Shown here one piece after another: positions 6,248 to 14,243 of a stretch of 14,428 bases of DNA (its first letter is position 1; every line of letters begins with the position of its first letter). Under the pieces are notes generated by a model. It searched no databases. It was not told where the DNA came from and saw only the letters and a list, made by a program, of their open reading frames with translations. The translations under genes and the position numbers were made by a program. The stretch covers positions 1-14,428 of the forward strand of contig CAJKSU010000056.1 of the NCBI GenBank assembly GCA_905202605.1. Reading direction: 5' to 3'. The DNA comes from an uncultured Eubacteriales bacterium. Lineage in GTDB: Bacteria; Bacillota; Clostridia; Oscillospirales; Oscillospiraceae.

Positions 6248-7798
6248 ATGAAAATTTGTAAAGCAAAGGATACCAAGCTCGTGGTGCAGCCAGTCATCGG
6301 CATTATGGTCCATGAATATGTATTTGAAGGACCTTGCCGGTTCGGAGAAGGAGATGCGCTGACTCTGGAATTTGACCGCATGGTGGGTGCGGATGGGTTT
6401 CAGGCGTTTCGGAAAAATCTGGCCCAGTATATCGCTCCGGTAGAGGAGTTTGAAATGCTGGAGCCTGTCAGCTATGAGATCACGGAAGCCTTTGAGGTCA
6501 CTGAGGCGATGATGGCTGAGCTTACAAAGAATGATGCCAAGACGGACGTTTACCTGTTTACCTCCATTGGACGCACCTATCCGATGGTGTTGGAACTGGT
6601 TTCCCGCACCAATAAGCCGTTTATCTGTCTTCAGGAATGTTGTGACAAAACACAGGTGCCTGCCATGCTCCGTTCCAGAGGCTACGAATGCGTCTCTGAA
6701 ATGACCTGGGAGGAAACTGTGGAGAAGATGAGGGCATACTGGCTGCGGAAGGTGCTGAAAAACAGCAAACTCCTGCTGGTTACGCGCGGGTTTACAAACT
6801 CTGCAATGGTCTCTGCCTGTGATGGCTTTATCAACATCGATGATGCTGCAAAAAAGCTGGGCTTTCGGTACCAGTGCGTAGATGTCCATGAATTTATTGA
6901 CCAGTCCCATATGGAGGGGACGCCCTGTCCCACGCAGCCCACTCGGACGCCCATGGCCTTTACTGCAGCGGATCAGGCGGAATGGGAGCAAAAGGCGGAT
7001 GAACTTATCGCCGGGGCTGGCTATTGCAATGTAGCGAAAGAGGAAGTGGTAAACGGTCTAAGGTTCTATGCCACTGCCAAAAAGTTCATGGAGCATTATG
7101 AGTGCAACGCCTTCTCCGTCCCTTGTCCCGAAATGTGCGCAACCACCCGGCTCAATCAGGAACATATGACCCCCTGTTTCTCGCACAGCCTGCTGAATGC
7201 AGAGGGAATCTCCTCGGCGTGTGAATATGACATTCCCGGACTGGTTGCGCAGATTATGCTGTCCGCTGCCGCAAAGGCAGGCGCCTATATGGGCAACTGC
7301 GTTCCGCTCTACTATGAGAAGGACAGAAAAACCGTTGCAACCTTTATGGCACCCTCCAATGACTTACAGGAAAAGGTCAATGCCATGACTCAGGAGGAGC
7401 GGGACAACCTCATTATTACGTATCACTCCTCCATCAATCTGCAAATGCATGGATATAACAAGCCGGCGCTAAACTACGATATTCGGAATTACACTGCCTC
7501 CGGCTGGGGCCCCACCATGCGGCACGACTTTCGGCAGGAAAAAGGACAGGTGCTGACCATGGCGAGAATTTCTCCGGATGCGGACACTTTGTTTGTGGCA
7601 AGAGGTACAGTTGTTGCCGGTACAGGCGAAACCATGAGCGGCTGCACCCAGGGTGTACTGTTTTCCGTGAAGGACAGCAAGGACTTCTTCCAGAAGCAAT
7701 GCAACGTTGGTAACCATGTACCGATGGTCATGGCGGACTGCTTTGATGAAATTGTGGAGCTCGGAAAGCTTTTGGGACTGAACGTGGTCACGGCATGA
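6248..7798 (+). CDS. L-fucose isomerase-fold protein, cysteine-rich, substrate unknown
   Basis: This 516-residue cytoplasmic protein is the first gene of the operon. Its C-terminal half resembles the L-fucose/L-arabinose isomerase fold: NAFSVPC at about 287-293, then TPCFSHSLLNAEGISSACEY at 308-327 and a late YHSSINLQ segment. In that family a metal bound by Glu, Asp and His drives aldose-ketose conversion. Here Glu326 (ACEYD) fits the first ligand, but where the Asp is expected the sequence reads MGNCVPLYYEKD, so the metal site may be altered. There are 19 cysteines, five of them at 286-325 (C286, C293, C297, C310, C325), unusual for a sugar isomerase. The stop overlaps the next start (ATGA). 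With desulfurase genes downstream it may act on a sulfur-containing or sulfur-receiving substrate. The fold call is moderate; the reaction is not known. Confidence 0.65.
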   Translation: MKICKAKDTKLVVQPVIGIMVHEYVFEGPCRFGEGDALTLEFDRMVGADGFQAFRKNLAQYIAPVEEFEMLEPVSYEITEAFEVTEAMMAELTKNDAKTDVYLFTSIGRTYPMVLELVSRTNKPFICLQECCDKTQVPAMLRSRGYECVSEMTWEETVEKMRAYWLRKVLKNSKLLLVTRGFTNSAMVSACDGFINIDDAAKKLGFRYQCVDVHEFIDQSHMEGTPCPTQPTRTPMAFTAADQAEWEQKADELIAGAGYCNVAKEEVVNGLRFYATAKKFMEHYECNAFSVPCPEMCATTRLNQEHMTPCFSHSLLNAEGISSACEYDIPGLVAQIMLSAAAKAGAYMGNCVPLYYEKDRKTVATFMAPSNDLQEKVNAMTQEERDNLIITYHSSINLQMHGYNKPALNYDIRNYTASGWGPTMRHDFRQEKGQVLTMARISPDADTLFVARGTVVAGTGETMSGCTQGVLFSVKDSKDFFQKQCNVGNHVPMVMADCFDEIVELGKLLGLNVVTA

Positions 7799-8199
7799 CG
7801 CAGGCTGAGTTCAATCAGGCGCTGGCAGAGAAGAAGGCAAGAGAGGAAGCGATTGCTTCCTCCTTTGCCGGTGCTCCGGATGAAGAGATACCGGGTCTTT
7901 TATTGGAGTTCCTCTGTTGTAAGTATCTGCTCCATCCAGAAGAAATTCGCTCGGAGAACCTGATCCAGCTTGGAGAGCAGAGTACAGCCAAAATCGCGGG
8001 GATCCAAAGCTCGGGGATAGAGTTTCGCGAAAAATCCGCTGGGTGTACCACAGCTTCTTCCGGTGTTATCAAAAAGATACTGTTGGCAATGGCGGTTGGA
8101 AAGTGTATCGGCGTGAAATTGGATCCGGATCAGGTCGCTGCGGCGGAGACTGTGTCACAATTAGCTGATTTGATGATCAAAACACGAAGAAACAGGTGA
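7795..8199 (+). CDS. Small acyl-carrier-like protein linked to the cysteine desulfurase
   Basis: This 134-residue protein is not firmly recognised. Residues about 86-128 read like helices II to IV of an acyl carrier protein: ASSGVIKKILLAMAVGK, then IGVKLDPDQV, then AETVSQLADLM, the last two matching the FGIEIPDE and TVGDLVDLI pattern. In that alignment Ser89 takes the phosphopantetheine position, with SSG replacing DSL. The same stretch also faintly recalls the GC..ASS segment of IscU/SufU scaffolds (Cys84). The N-terminal 80 residues are helical and charged, with a Cys-Cys pair (41-42) and no known domain. The start overlaps the isomerase stop (ATGA), and SufS starts 6 nt after the stop, so all are translated together. 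It could be a carrier, a desulfurase adaptor or a sulfur acceptor. Confidence 0.7.
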   Translation: MTQAEFNQALAEKKAREEAIASSFAGAPDEEIPGLLLEFLCCKYLLHPEEIRSENLIQLGEQSTAKIAGIQSSGIEFREKSAGCTTASSGVIKKILLAMAVGKCIGVKLDPDQVAAAETVSQLADLMIKTRRNR

Positions 8200-8205
8200 T
8201 GTACC

Positions 8206-9429
8206 ATGCTGGATGTGAAGCAGATTCGTGAGGATTTTCCTATTCTCAACACGCGGCAGCACGGCTGCCCCCTGATTTATCTGGACAACGCCGCTACTAT
8301 GCAGATGTCGCAGCCGGTATTGGAGCAGCTGGTATCTCATTATCATAGCCAGAATGGCAATGTGCATCGCGGCGTTCACAGCCTCAGTCAGAAATCCACC
8401 TCTGCCACGGAACGGGCAAGAGAACGGATCGCGGCGTACATTGGCGCGAAGGCGGAGGAGATCATTTTTACTGCTGGCACCACAGATTCGCTCAACATGC
8501 TCTCGCAAATGCTGGAACCAACCATTCGCCCCGGCCAACAGATTATTGTTTCAGCCATGGAGCACCACTCCAATCTGATTCCATGGCAGGAACTATGCCA
8601 GCGCACCGGCGCAGTTCTCACGATTCTGCACATGGATCGGAATTGTGATCTGGATTTAACGCAGCTTGGTCAGCTGCTGGAGCGGGATACCGCATTGGTT
8701 GCAGTTACTTGGGTATCCAACGTGCTTGGAACAGTGAATCCAGTCGGTGAGATCACCATGATGAGCCATGCGGCAGGGGCAATGACGGTCCTAGACGGAG
8801 CGCAGGCGATGAAGCTCCCGGAGATTGATGTGACCGCCGTGGACTGTGACTTTCTGGCGTTCTCTGGGCATAAGCTGGGGGCGCTGACCGGGATCGGTGT
8901 CCTTTATGGGAAGAACAATATATTGAGCCAGCTGCCGCCGGTTCGTTTTGGCGGCGGGATGATTCGGGAGAGCCAATATTCCGCCAGCAGCTATGGAGGC
9001 GTTCCGCAGCGCTTTGAGGCCGGAACGCCGAATTATGTAGGAGCGATTAGCTTGGGCTGTGCCATGGAATATTTACAGTCTGTGGGCAGAATAGAGCTTG
9101 CACAGCAGGAGCAGATTTTGACGGTTCTGCTCCGGAAGGAACTGGCTACGATACCCGAGGTGACGGTAATCGGAACGCCGAACCGGCGCTGCGGCGTTGT
9201 GAGCTTCGTTGTGCCCGGCATCCATCCCTTTGACCTTGGAGCTATGCTGGACAGCCAGGGGATTGCAGTTCGAACCGGCCATTTGTGTGCCCAGCCACTG
9301 GTGAATCAGCTGGGATATGACAGCGTGATCCGTGTATCGCCCGCCTTTTATAACACGGAACAGGAATGCCTGGAGCTTATATCAGCACTAAAACGCACCA
9401 TTCCGCTGCTGAAAGGGGAATGGACATGA
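8206..9429 (+). CDS. sufS: SufS/CsdA-type cysteine desulfurase
   Basis: This 407-residue PLP enzyme takes sulfur from L-cysteine, giving alanine and an enzyme persulfide. Seen: His120 (MEHHSN), Asp197 and Gln200 (LDGAQ), the PLP-binding Lys223 (FSGHK) and the persulfide Cys361 (RTGHLCAQP). The numbering is almost that of E. coli SufS (Lys226, Cys364), and the short cysteine loop marks the type II class that needs a SufE or SufU partner. Odd points: the family HK(L/M)YGPTG reads HKLGALTG, and RTGHHCA reads RTGHLCA. AGGTG lies 7 nt before the ATG. The stop overlaps the sufE start as ATGA. No SufB, SufC, SufD or SufU gene is near, so this is probably a dedicated desulfurase and not the housekeeping one. 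Confidence 0.93.
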   Translation: MLDVKQIREDFPILNTRQHGCPLIYLDNAATMQMSQPVLEQLVSHYHSQNGNVHRGVHSLSQKSTSATERARERIAAYIGAKAEEIIFTAGTTDSLNMLSQMLEPTIRPGQQIIVSAMEHHSNLIPWQELCQRTGAVLTILHMDRNCDLDLTQLGQLLERDTALVAVTWVSNVLGTVNPVGEITMMSHAAGAMTVLDGAQAMKLPEIDVTAVDCDFLAFSGHKLGALTGIGVLYGKNNILSQLPPVRFGGGMIRESQYSASSYGGVPQRFEAGTPNYVGAISLGCAMEYLQSVGRIELAQQEQILTVLLRKELATIPEVTVIGTPNRRCGVVSFVVPGIHPFDLGAMLDSQGIAVRTGHLCAQPLVNQLGYDSVIRVSPAFYNTEQECLELISALKRTIPLLKGEWT

Positions 9430-9827
9430 CGCTTTCCGAGAAGCAGAATGTGATGATCGCAGAGATCAACAGGTTGGGGGACTGCTTTGAACAGTACAGC
9501 TATTTGCTTGTGAAATCGCAGGAGCTTCCCAGTATGCCAGAGAATCTGCACATTGGTGAAACGCTTGTTCCTGGTTGCCAATCTAAAGTGTGGCTTTCTG
9601 TCCGAACCGTACATGGGCGAGTCTATTTTGATGCAGATTCTGATACGCTGATCCTAAAAGGGGTGTTGCAGCTTTTGCGCGAGCTGCTGTGGGGAGAAGA
9701 AATCAGCGAAGTGTCAGCCCTACACATAACCCTCTTTACAGAAACCGAGCTGGCTGCCACATTTACCAGTGACCGAAATACCGGTGTGAGGGAGATCATT
9801 CGGCGGATTGCAAGTTGTAAAGACTGA
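9426..9827 (+). CDS. sufE: SufE-family sulfur acceptor protein
   Basis: This 133-residue protein accepts the persulfide sulfur from SufS and passes it on. The hallmark is PGCQSKVWL, with the acceptor cysteine at residue 51, the same position as in E. coli SufE. It is followed by the family fold (VYFDADSDTLILKGVLQLL). The frame extends to 9366, but the ATG at 9426 overlaps the SufS stop (ATGA) and has AAGGGGA well spaced, while the ATG at 9420 is too close to that site. Many Clostridia use SufU, so a SufS-SufE pair here is worth noting; it resembles CsdA-CsdE, which serves targets outside SufBCD. It is the last gene of the operon, 45 nt before a strong terminator. Confidence 0.92.
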   Translation: MTLSEKQNVMIAEINRLGDCFEQYSYLLVKSQELPSMPENLHIGETLVPGCQSKVWLSVRTVHGRVYFDADSDTLILKGVLQLLRELLWGEEISEVSALHITLFTETELAATFTSDRNTGVREIIRRIASCKD

Positions 9828-9872
9828 CTGGCAGAAGCAGGTCATATTGGTCGGAAGCAATCCACTTAGACG

Positions 9873-9912
9873 ACGTCCCCTATGCAGTGTTTTCCTGCAT
9901 AGGGGACGTTTT
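9873..9912 (+). terminator. Intrinsic terminator of the isomerase/desulfurase operon
   Basis: A perfect 15-bp stem (ACGTCCCCTATGCAG and its complement, 9873-9887 and 9895-9909) with a 7-nt loop ends in TTTT. It lies 45 bases after the SufE stop and separates the two converging operons. Confidence 0.85.
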
Positions 9913-9915
9913 GCG

Positions 9916-9940
9916 GGGTTACTGGTTATACCAGAAACCC
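9916..9940 (-). terminator. Second hairpin, probable end of the converging transporter operon
   Basis: GGGTTACTGG and CCAGAAACCC (one mismatch) flank a TTATA loop, 24 bases after the transporter stop on the minus strand. It has no T-run on either side, so its terminator role is weak by itself; the strong stem at 9873-9909 lies directly behind it. Confidence 0.4.
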
Positions 9941-9964
9941 GATTCTGCTAAAGTCAGGCGTGCA

Positions 9965-11395
9965 TTACAGCAATCCGGCCAGCGGCGCCAATGCATAAAA
10001 CAGGGGCACAAGAAGGAGAGTCCAAATAATCGTAATCAGAATATTGGGCAGAGCAAAATCTTTGACTTGCATATATCCAGCGGTATTGCCTTTGACAACC
10101 AGATACTGTGGCTGAACGGGCATCAGCTGCGACCATGCAACGACAAATACCATCATCAGACCGACATAGGCGGTGTTAATACCGCACATGGCGGAGACAG
10201 CCATAACCGCGGGCATAACCACCAGACCGGCACCGCCGCCGGGAACCAGAATGTTGACTACATGACCAAGGCAGGTGATAACAACCAACAGAACAAAGGG
10301 ACTGGAAATGTTCATCTTTCCAAACAGAACCGTAGCCAGCCATTCACCTAGACCGGTATTTGCGATAGCACCGGCAAAGCCTACGAACATACCAATCTGG
10401 AACAGCATACCCCAGTTCTGTGCCCGCAGGGCATCCTCGGCTTTAACCACACCAATTTTCGGACAGATTACCAGTGCGGCAAATACCAGACCGATGGTTG
10501 GAGGCATGATGCCATAGTTGCCGCCAAGGAAAAAGCATGCAACCATAGCAATCAGATATACGGCATAGCGGATTTCTGTCCCATCCATCCTGGGCAGCTT
10601 TGCGTGCTCAGGTTGAATTGCTCCCATATCAATAGAAACAGAATCTTTGCGAAACAGTCCAAACCAAATGGACAGGAATATCCAGCCGGATAGCAGCATG
10701 ACAATACCAGTGGGAATACCGATGGTGGCGAACTGTGAAAAGGTGACAGTGATTGCTCCCTCTGTGGCAGAGGCGATTGCGCCTACACCGGCTGCATTTG
10801 TTGCAGCGGAGGAGATGAAGCATAGACCGCCCGCTCCACCGGCCCAAATCAGCCCGATAAACATGGCCTTGCCAAGACGGCTGGTCCCGGGCTCCTCATG
10901 AAGTGCCTTCAATACGGAAATGATGATGGGACAAACAGCCAGTAGCGCAGGAAGGTTGGCAATAAAGGCGGAGAGCAGACCGCCGGTAAGCATAATCGCC
11001 AACAGCATTAAAGCGGGAGTCCGGCCAATTGTACGCATCAGACCGTAAGCGACGCGGGCCCCCAGATTCGTCTTGCTCATGCCTTGGGCGACAATGGTCA
11101 GACCAAGCACCAGCAGGAAGGGAGAGGTGCCGAAAGCGGCGAATAAAGCGCCTTGGGGCATTACGCCTGTGAGGATGATTAATGCAGCAAAAATCAATGT
11201 GGAGAGCATCGTGGAAAGGCAGTTGCCGATCAGGATTACAACCATCCACGCCAGGGCTGCCAGTGCCTTCTGACCTGTTGGTTCCAGACCGTTTAGCGGC
11301 AGCAGACGTACCACGATGTACAATAGGCAGGCTACTATTAAGCCAATTACTTGCTTACTCGAAATTGAGTCTGTGATTTGTTTTTTCTTTTCCAT
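9965..11395 (-). CDS. Divergent DASS/SLC13-type anion permease
   Basis: This 476-residue inner-membrane transporter has about a dozen hydrophobic segments. It resembles the divalent anion:sodium symporter (DASS/SLC13) family within the ion transporter superfamily: two pseudo-repeats, each with a re-entrant loop, at about 140-205 (SAFIANLPALLAVCPI and SSAATNAAGVGAI) and about 378-395 (VVNILVPGGGAGLVVMPAV). The canonical SNT and GTPPN binding motifs are replaced, leaving Asn147, Asn200 and Asn382 as possible remnants, so the substrate may not be a common dicarboxylate. Sulfate, sulfate esters, sulfonates and organic acids are all conceivable. The ATG at 11395 has only a weak, purine-rich GGAATGGA site and follows the LysR stop by 21 nt, making it the last gene of the minus-strand operon. 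Confidence 0.8.
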   Translation of the reverse strand: MEKKKQITDSISSKQVIGLIVACLLYIVVRLLPLNGLEPTGQKALAALAWMVVILIGNCLSTMLSTLIFAALIILTGVMPQGALFAAFGTSPFLLVLGLTIVAQGMSKTNLGARVAYGLMRTIGRTPALMLLAIMLTGGLLSAFIANLPALLAVCPIIISVLKALHEEPGTSRLGKAMFIGLIWAGGAGGLCFISSAATNAAGVGAIASATEGAITVTFSQFATIGIPTGIVMLLSGWIFLSIWFGLFRKDSVSIDMGAIQPEHAKLPRMDGTEIRYAVYLIAMVACFFLGGNYGIMPPTIGLVFAALVICPKIGVVKAEDALRAQNWGMLFQIGMFVGFAGAIANTGLGEWLATVLFGKMNISSPFVLLVVITCLGHVVNILVPGGGAGLVVMPAVMAVSAMCGINTAYVGLMMVFVVAWSQLMPVQPQYLVVKGNTAGYMQVKDFALPNILITIIWTLLLVPLFYALAPLAGLL

Positions 11396-11416
11396 TCCAT
11401 TCCACTTCCATTCCGT

Positions 11417-12388
11417 TTAATAATAGATCGATGGGAGATTTGTCTTGTCTGCTTTATGCTTCAGTTTTGGCAGATAATCCAGCCGTTGCTGTATGTGATG
11501 ACTGACGGTTCGGATATGCTGTGCGACCAGAGCCTGATTTTTGGTAAGCGGCTCCGCAGAGGAAAAGGCGAGGTACATTGTTGCAGGAATCACGCCATCA
11601 GCAATTGGAACGACATTGACAAGACCAGTCTCGATATAGACGTTATCAATTGCCATCATACCAGGCAGAACAGCATAGCCCATGCCCTTTGAAACGGCTT
11701 TGATCACACTGTCGCGCTCTGCAAAGGTGTAAGAATATCCACCTTTGTGATTGGCAATGTGCGCATTTTTGTCCGCTTCCTTCAGTACGATAATACCGTC
11801 TTCCTGCAATCGTGCCAGCGGGATGCTTTCTTCAAAGGCCAGCATGTGACGTTTGGGAATATATAGATACATCCGGTCGTGAATCAGCGGCTCAATCATT
11901 ACGTGACACTGCTGGGCGTTCTGATATAGCTGCTTCTCCTCGTCGTCAATACAAATACCGATACCAAGATCCGCTTGGTGCTCCACAACTGCATCCAGTA
12001 CGCTGGCGCGCGTACATTCGTTAATACTCAGCTGGATTTCCTGGGACTCTCCCCGCACGCTGGATATAAGTTGGAGCATAGCTGCATTACAGAATACAGG
12101 TGCTGCATTCAAATGCACCTCAGCCGGATTATCCTCCGGCGCAACCAGGCGGTCAACTCGGTCCAGCTCCCCCTTTATCCGCTTCGCGATCTGATAGAAT
12201 TCCCGGCCCTTTTCTGTAAGCACCATTCCCTTGTGTGAACGCTCAAACACCTGAAAGCCCAATTCGTTTTCCAGATTTTGAAGACTGACGCTTAAAGAGG
12301 GCTGCGTAATATATAGATTACGAGCTGCTTTTGAGAGAGAGCGGTGCTCTGCAATCTCAACCACATATAGAAAATGTTCCAGCCGCAT
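11417..12388 (-). CDS. LysR-family transcriptional regulator (second)
   Basis: This 323-residue regulator has a clear LysR helix-turn-helix at 1-60 (MRLEHFLYVVEIAEHRSLSK, then YITQPSLSVSLQNLENELGF) and an effector-binding domain from about 90 to 300. The ATG at 12388 has AAGGAGG 8 nt upstream. It lies within the operon, 33 nt after the arylsulfotransferase-like gene and 21 nt before the transporter gene, so it is probably made along with the genes it controls. It is only distantly similar to the other LysR at 5173, which argues for separate effectors for the two operons. The effector is unknown. Its binding sites could lie in the thioredoxin/flavoprotein intergenic region. Confidence 0.92.
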   Translation of the reverse strand: MRLEHFLYVVEIAEHRSLSKAARNLYITQPSLSVSLQNLENELGFQVFERSHKGMVLTEKGREFYQIAKRIKGELDRVDRLVAPEDNPAEVHLNAAPVFCNAAMLQLISSVRGESQEIQLSINECTRASVLDAVVEHQADLGIGICIDDEEKQLYQNAQQCHVMIEPLIHDRMYLYIPKRHMLAFEESIPLARLQEDGIIVLKEADKNAHIANHKGGYSYTFAERDSVIKAVSKGMGYAVLPGMMAIDNVYIETGLVNVVPIADGVIPATMYLAFSSAEPLTKNQALVAQHIRTVSHHIQQRLDYLPKLKHKADKTNLPSIYY

Positions 12389-12421
12389 GCAGATAGCCTC
12401 CTTTCGTAGGTTGCAAGCAGC

Positions 12422-13852
12422 TTAGAGCTTTTCTACACAGTACGCCGCACGGGTGTCCTGCTTGACGGTGCCGGCAACCTTCACCTCTGCTTCGGACGTG
12501 ATTGCTGGGTCTGCTGCACCGGGCAGGCGGAAGTCTTTATTCTCCACTCTGCGCATAGCGATTTCCTCCGGTTTGGTGAGCTGCGGCACCCAATCGTAGG
12601 GAATCCGATAGCAACGGTAGAGGTTGCCGGGGGTAGAATTGGTCACATAGGGACTGACATAACTCCAAACGACTTCTCCCTGTGCGGTTACTTCCAGAAA
12701 TTCGCCGTCACAGCCCATGTCGATCAGGGTATTACCGTTGGGCAGCCGCTGTGCATTGGAAATAAGGGGACTGTAGAAATAATGCTGGGCGAACAACTGT
12801 GGGAACCCCAACGTCTTGGCGTCAAACTGCCAGACAATTTTCATGGTGGTAGGATTGATCTCAAGAATGCGTGTGCTGTCACGATGCATGGTCTTTAGAC
12901 CAATCTTACTGGTTTGCCCGGGTGCTCCATAGCCACCCCAGCCGCCGTTGTCGAAAATCAGAATATTGCCTTCTCCTGGCATCCCACTTGGAACCATGTG
13001 TGTCCCATGCGGCCCGATAATGGGGCCGATAATCCGAGCTTCTTTTGTCGAGGTATAATCCGGTCCCAGCTGCCAAACAATTTTTCCGGTTTGATGACTG
13101 ATAATAAACAGGAAGCAGCCTTCACGGGAATCCATAATAATGTTGTCTGGATGGAAGCGCACGTCCCCTTGGTCGTACCACTTGTTTGGACCTAGGTAAG
13201 AAGCGCAGTTGATGTGTAGCCAGTCGCCCTGACCTTCCGGACCGGTAGGCTGGGTGTTCGGGTCACGGAACATAGCGTTGCGTGCAGTTTCGTCAAAGCC
13301 AATTTCGTTGAAGTGATCCACCGCATGCCATTCCCATAAGATATTATTGTTGTTGTCCACTTCTATCAGAACATCGTCAACCAAGAGTTGATGGGAAATT
13401 TTCTTTTTGCGAACGTCCTGATGGGTCAAAATCAACGTTTTGACAGGCTGATTGCCGTATGTTGCGCCTGGAACATAATATAGCGGCTCCCCATAGCGCT
13501 GGTAATCGTGGTGCTCTCGCGCCATAAAGCGGGGCTCGATTCCTTCGTCTTCGCAGAACTCTTTATGATCGAATTCCCATTCCACGGTACCGTCCCACCG
13601 GCAAGTCACCAAATCCATTTGATCCTGATAAGAGATTGTTGGATTACGGATGCCGCGGCTGGCAGTCACTCTCCCTCCAGGGAGCATTTTGGCGGGGAAG
13701 CCATCCAGTCCCCGCCAGACGTGGACTGGCTTTCCGTTCATATCAATGAGGATGACGCCCTCCTGCATGTGTGAAAAAACTGTATAGCCGCTAAAGCACT
13801 TTTCCGGATCGTAAATGGTTGTTCCTGTTGGAAATGAGAGCGGTCTGCCCAT
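12422..13852 (-). CDS. Arylsulfotransferase (ASST)-family beta-propeller protein
   Basis: This 476-residue protein matches the ASST family, whose characterised members move sulfate from a phenyl sulfate ester to another phenol through a sulfo-histidine, without PAPS. Seen: six repeats ending in a VW-type strand (HVW at 44-46, EWEF, ILWEW, IVWQL, IVWQF, VVWSY), the blades of a six-bladed propeller. Histidine-bearing loops are REHHDYQ (113-118), DWLHIN (211-216), RFHPDN (232-237) and GPHGTHM (280-286). There is no signal peptide (MGRPLSFPTGTT), unlike periplasmic E. coli AssT, so it should be cytoplasmic. AGGAGGG lies about 7 nt before the ATG. The thioredoxin gene is 50 nt upstream, a palindrome lies between them, and LysR follows 33 nt on. 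Family firm; sulfotransferase activity inferred. Confidence 0.85.
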   Translation of the reverse strand: MGRPLSFPTGTTIYDPEKCFSGYTVFSHMQEGVILIDMNGKPVHVWRGLDGFPAKMLPGGRVTASRGIRNPTISYQDQMDLVTCRWDGTVEWEFDHKEFCEDEGIEPRFMAREHHDYQRYGEPLYYVPGATYGNQPVKTLILTHQDVRKKKISHQLLVDDVLIEVDNNNNILWEWHAVDHFNEIGFDETARNAMFRDPNTQPTGPEGQGDWLHINCASYLGPNKWYDQGDVRFHPDNIIMDSREGCFLFIISHQTGKIVWQLGPDYTSTKEARIIGPIIGPHGTHMVPSGMPGEGNILIFDNGGWGGYGAPGQTSKIGLKTMHRDSTRILEINPTTMKIVWQFDAKTLGFPQLFAQHYFYSPLISNAQRLPNGNTLIDMGCDGEFLEVTAQGEVVWSYVSPYVTNSTPGNLYRCYRIPYDWVPQLTKPEEIAMRRVENKDFRLPGAADPAITSEAEVKVAGTVKQDTRAAYCVEKL

Positions 13853-13891
13853 GCAAAATCCCTCCTGTAAGTTGTTTTGAGTAGTTGTTGG

Positions 13892-13909
13892 TTTGTAATC
13901 ACTTACAAA
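13892..13909. promoter_or_regulatory. Palindrome TTTGTAA-TCAC-TTACAAA, candidate operator
   Basis: A perfect 7-bp dyad with a 4-nt spacer overlaps the thioredoxin stop codon, about 40 bp before the arylsulfotransferase-like start. Its core, TTGTAA-N4-TTACAA, recurs at 14244-14259 before the thioredoxin gene. Confidence 0.55.
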
Positions 13910-14214
13910 ATGTCTTCGATCTGTTCGATGTAGTCGTCTTCATCATGCGGACCGGCCAGTCGCTTGACAATTTCTCCGCCTTGAAACGAGATTACCTGAG
14001 GGACACCCTTGCCGCCATATTTCTGAAACAAGGCTGGTTCTTCTTCAACGTCAACCTGATAGAACGGAATGGAACCATAATCCGATTCCAGATCCTCCAG
14101 CATTGGGTGAACCGCTTGGCAGACATGACAGTCTTTGCGGGAAAACAGCACAATACAATGCTGCTCTTCTTCTATGACATTTTCGTCAAATTCTGCCTGA
14201 GATAATTTTTCCAC
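13903..14214 (-). CDS. Thioredoxin-like protein with a CHVC active site
   Basis: This 103-residue thioredoxin-fold protein has the dithiol CHVC at residues 29-32 (FSRKDCHVC), the cis-proline loop at Pro72 (GKGVPQVISF) and the usual strand pattern. Classical thioredoxins have CGPC; the CHVC site implies a different redox potential or partner. It starts at GTG 14214, with GGAGGTG 6 nt upstream; no better start is in frame. It is the first gene of the minus-strand operon and lies back to back with a flavoprotein gene starting at 14394, the usual arrangement for a thioredoxin and its reductase. It may reduce a disulfide or remove sulfur in the pathway served by the arylsulfotransferase-like protein and transporter. 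Confidence 0.88.
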   Translation of the reverse strand: MEKLSQAEFDENVIEEEQHCIVLFSRKDCHVCQAVHPMLEDLESDYGSIPFYQVDVEEEPALFQKYGGKGVPQVISFQGGEIVKRLAGPHDEDDYIEQIEDIL

Positions 14215-14243
14215 AAAAGCACCTCCGTTTTTTTAACGCATTC

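Noticed and set aside
6221..6991. 256-codon minus-strand ORF
   Set aside because: Antisense to the isomerase-like gene, over its promoter and start; no recognisable domain.
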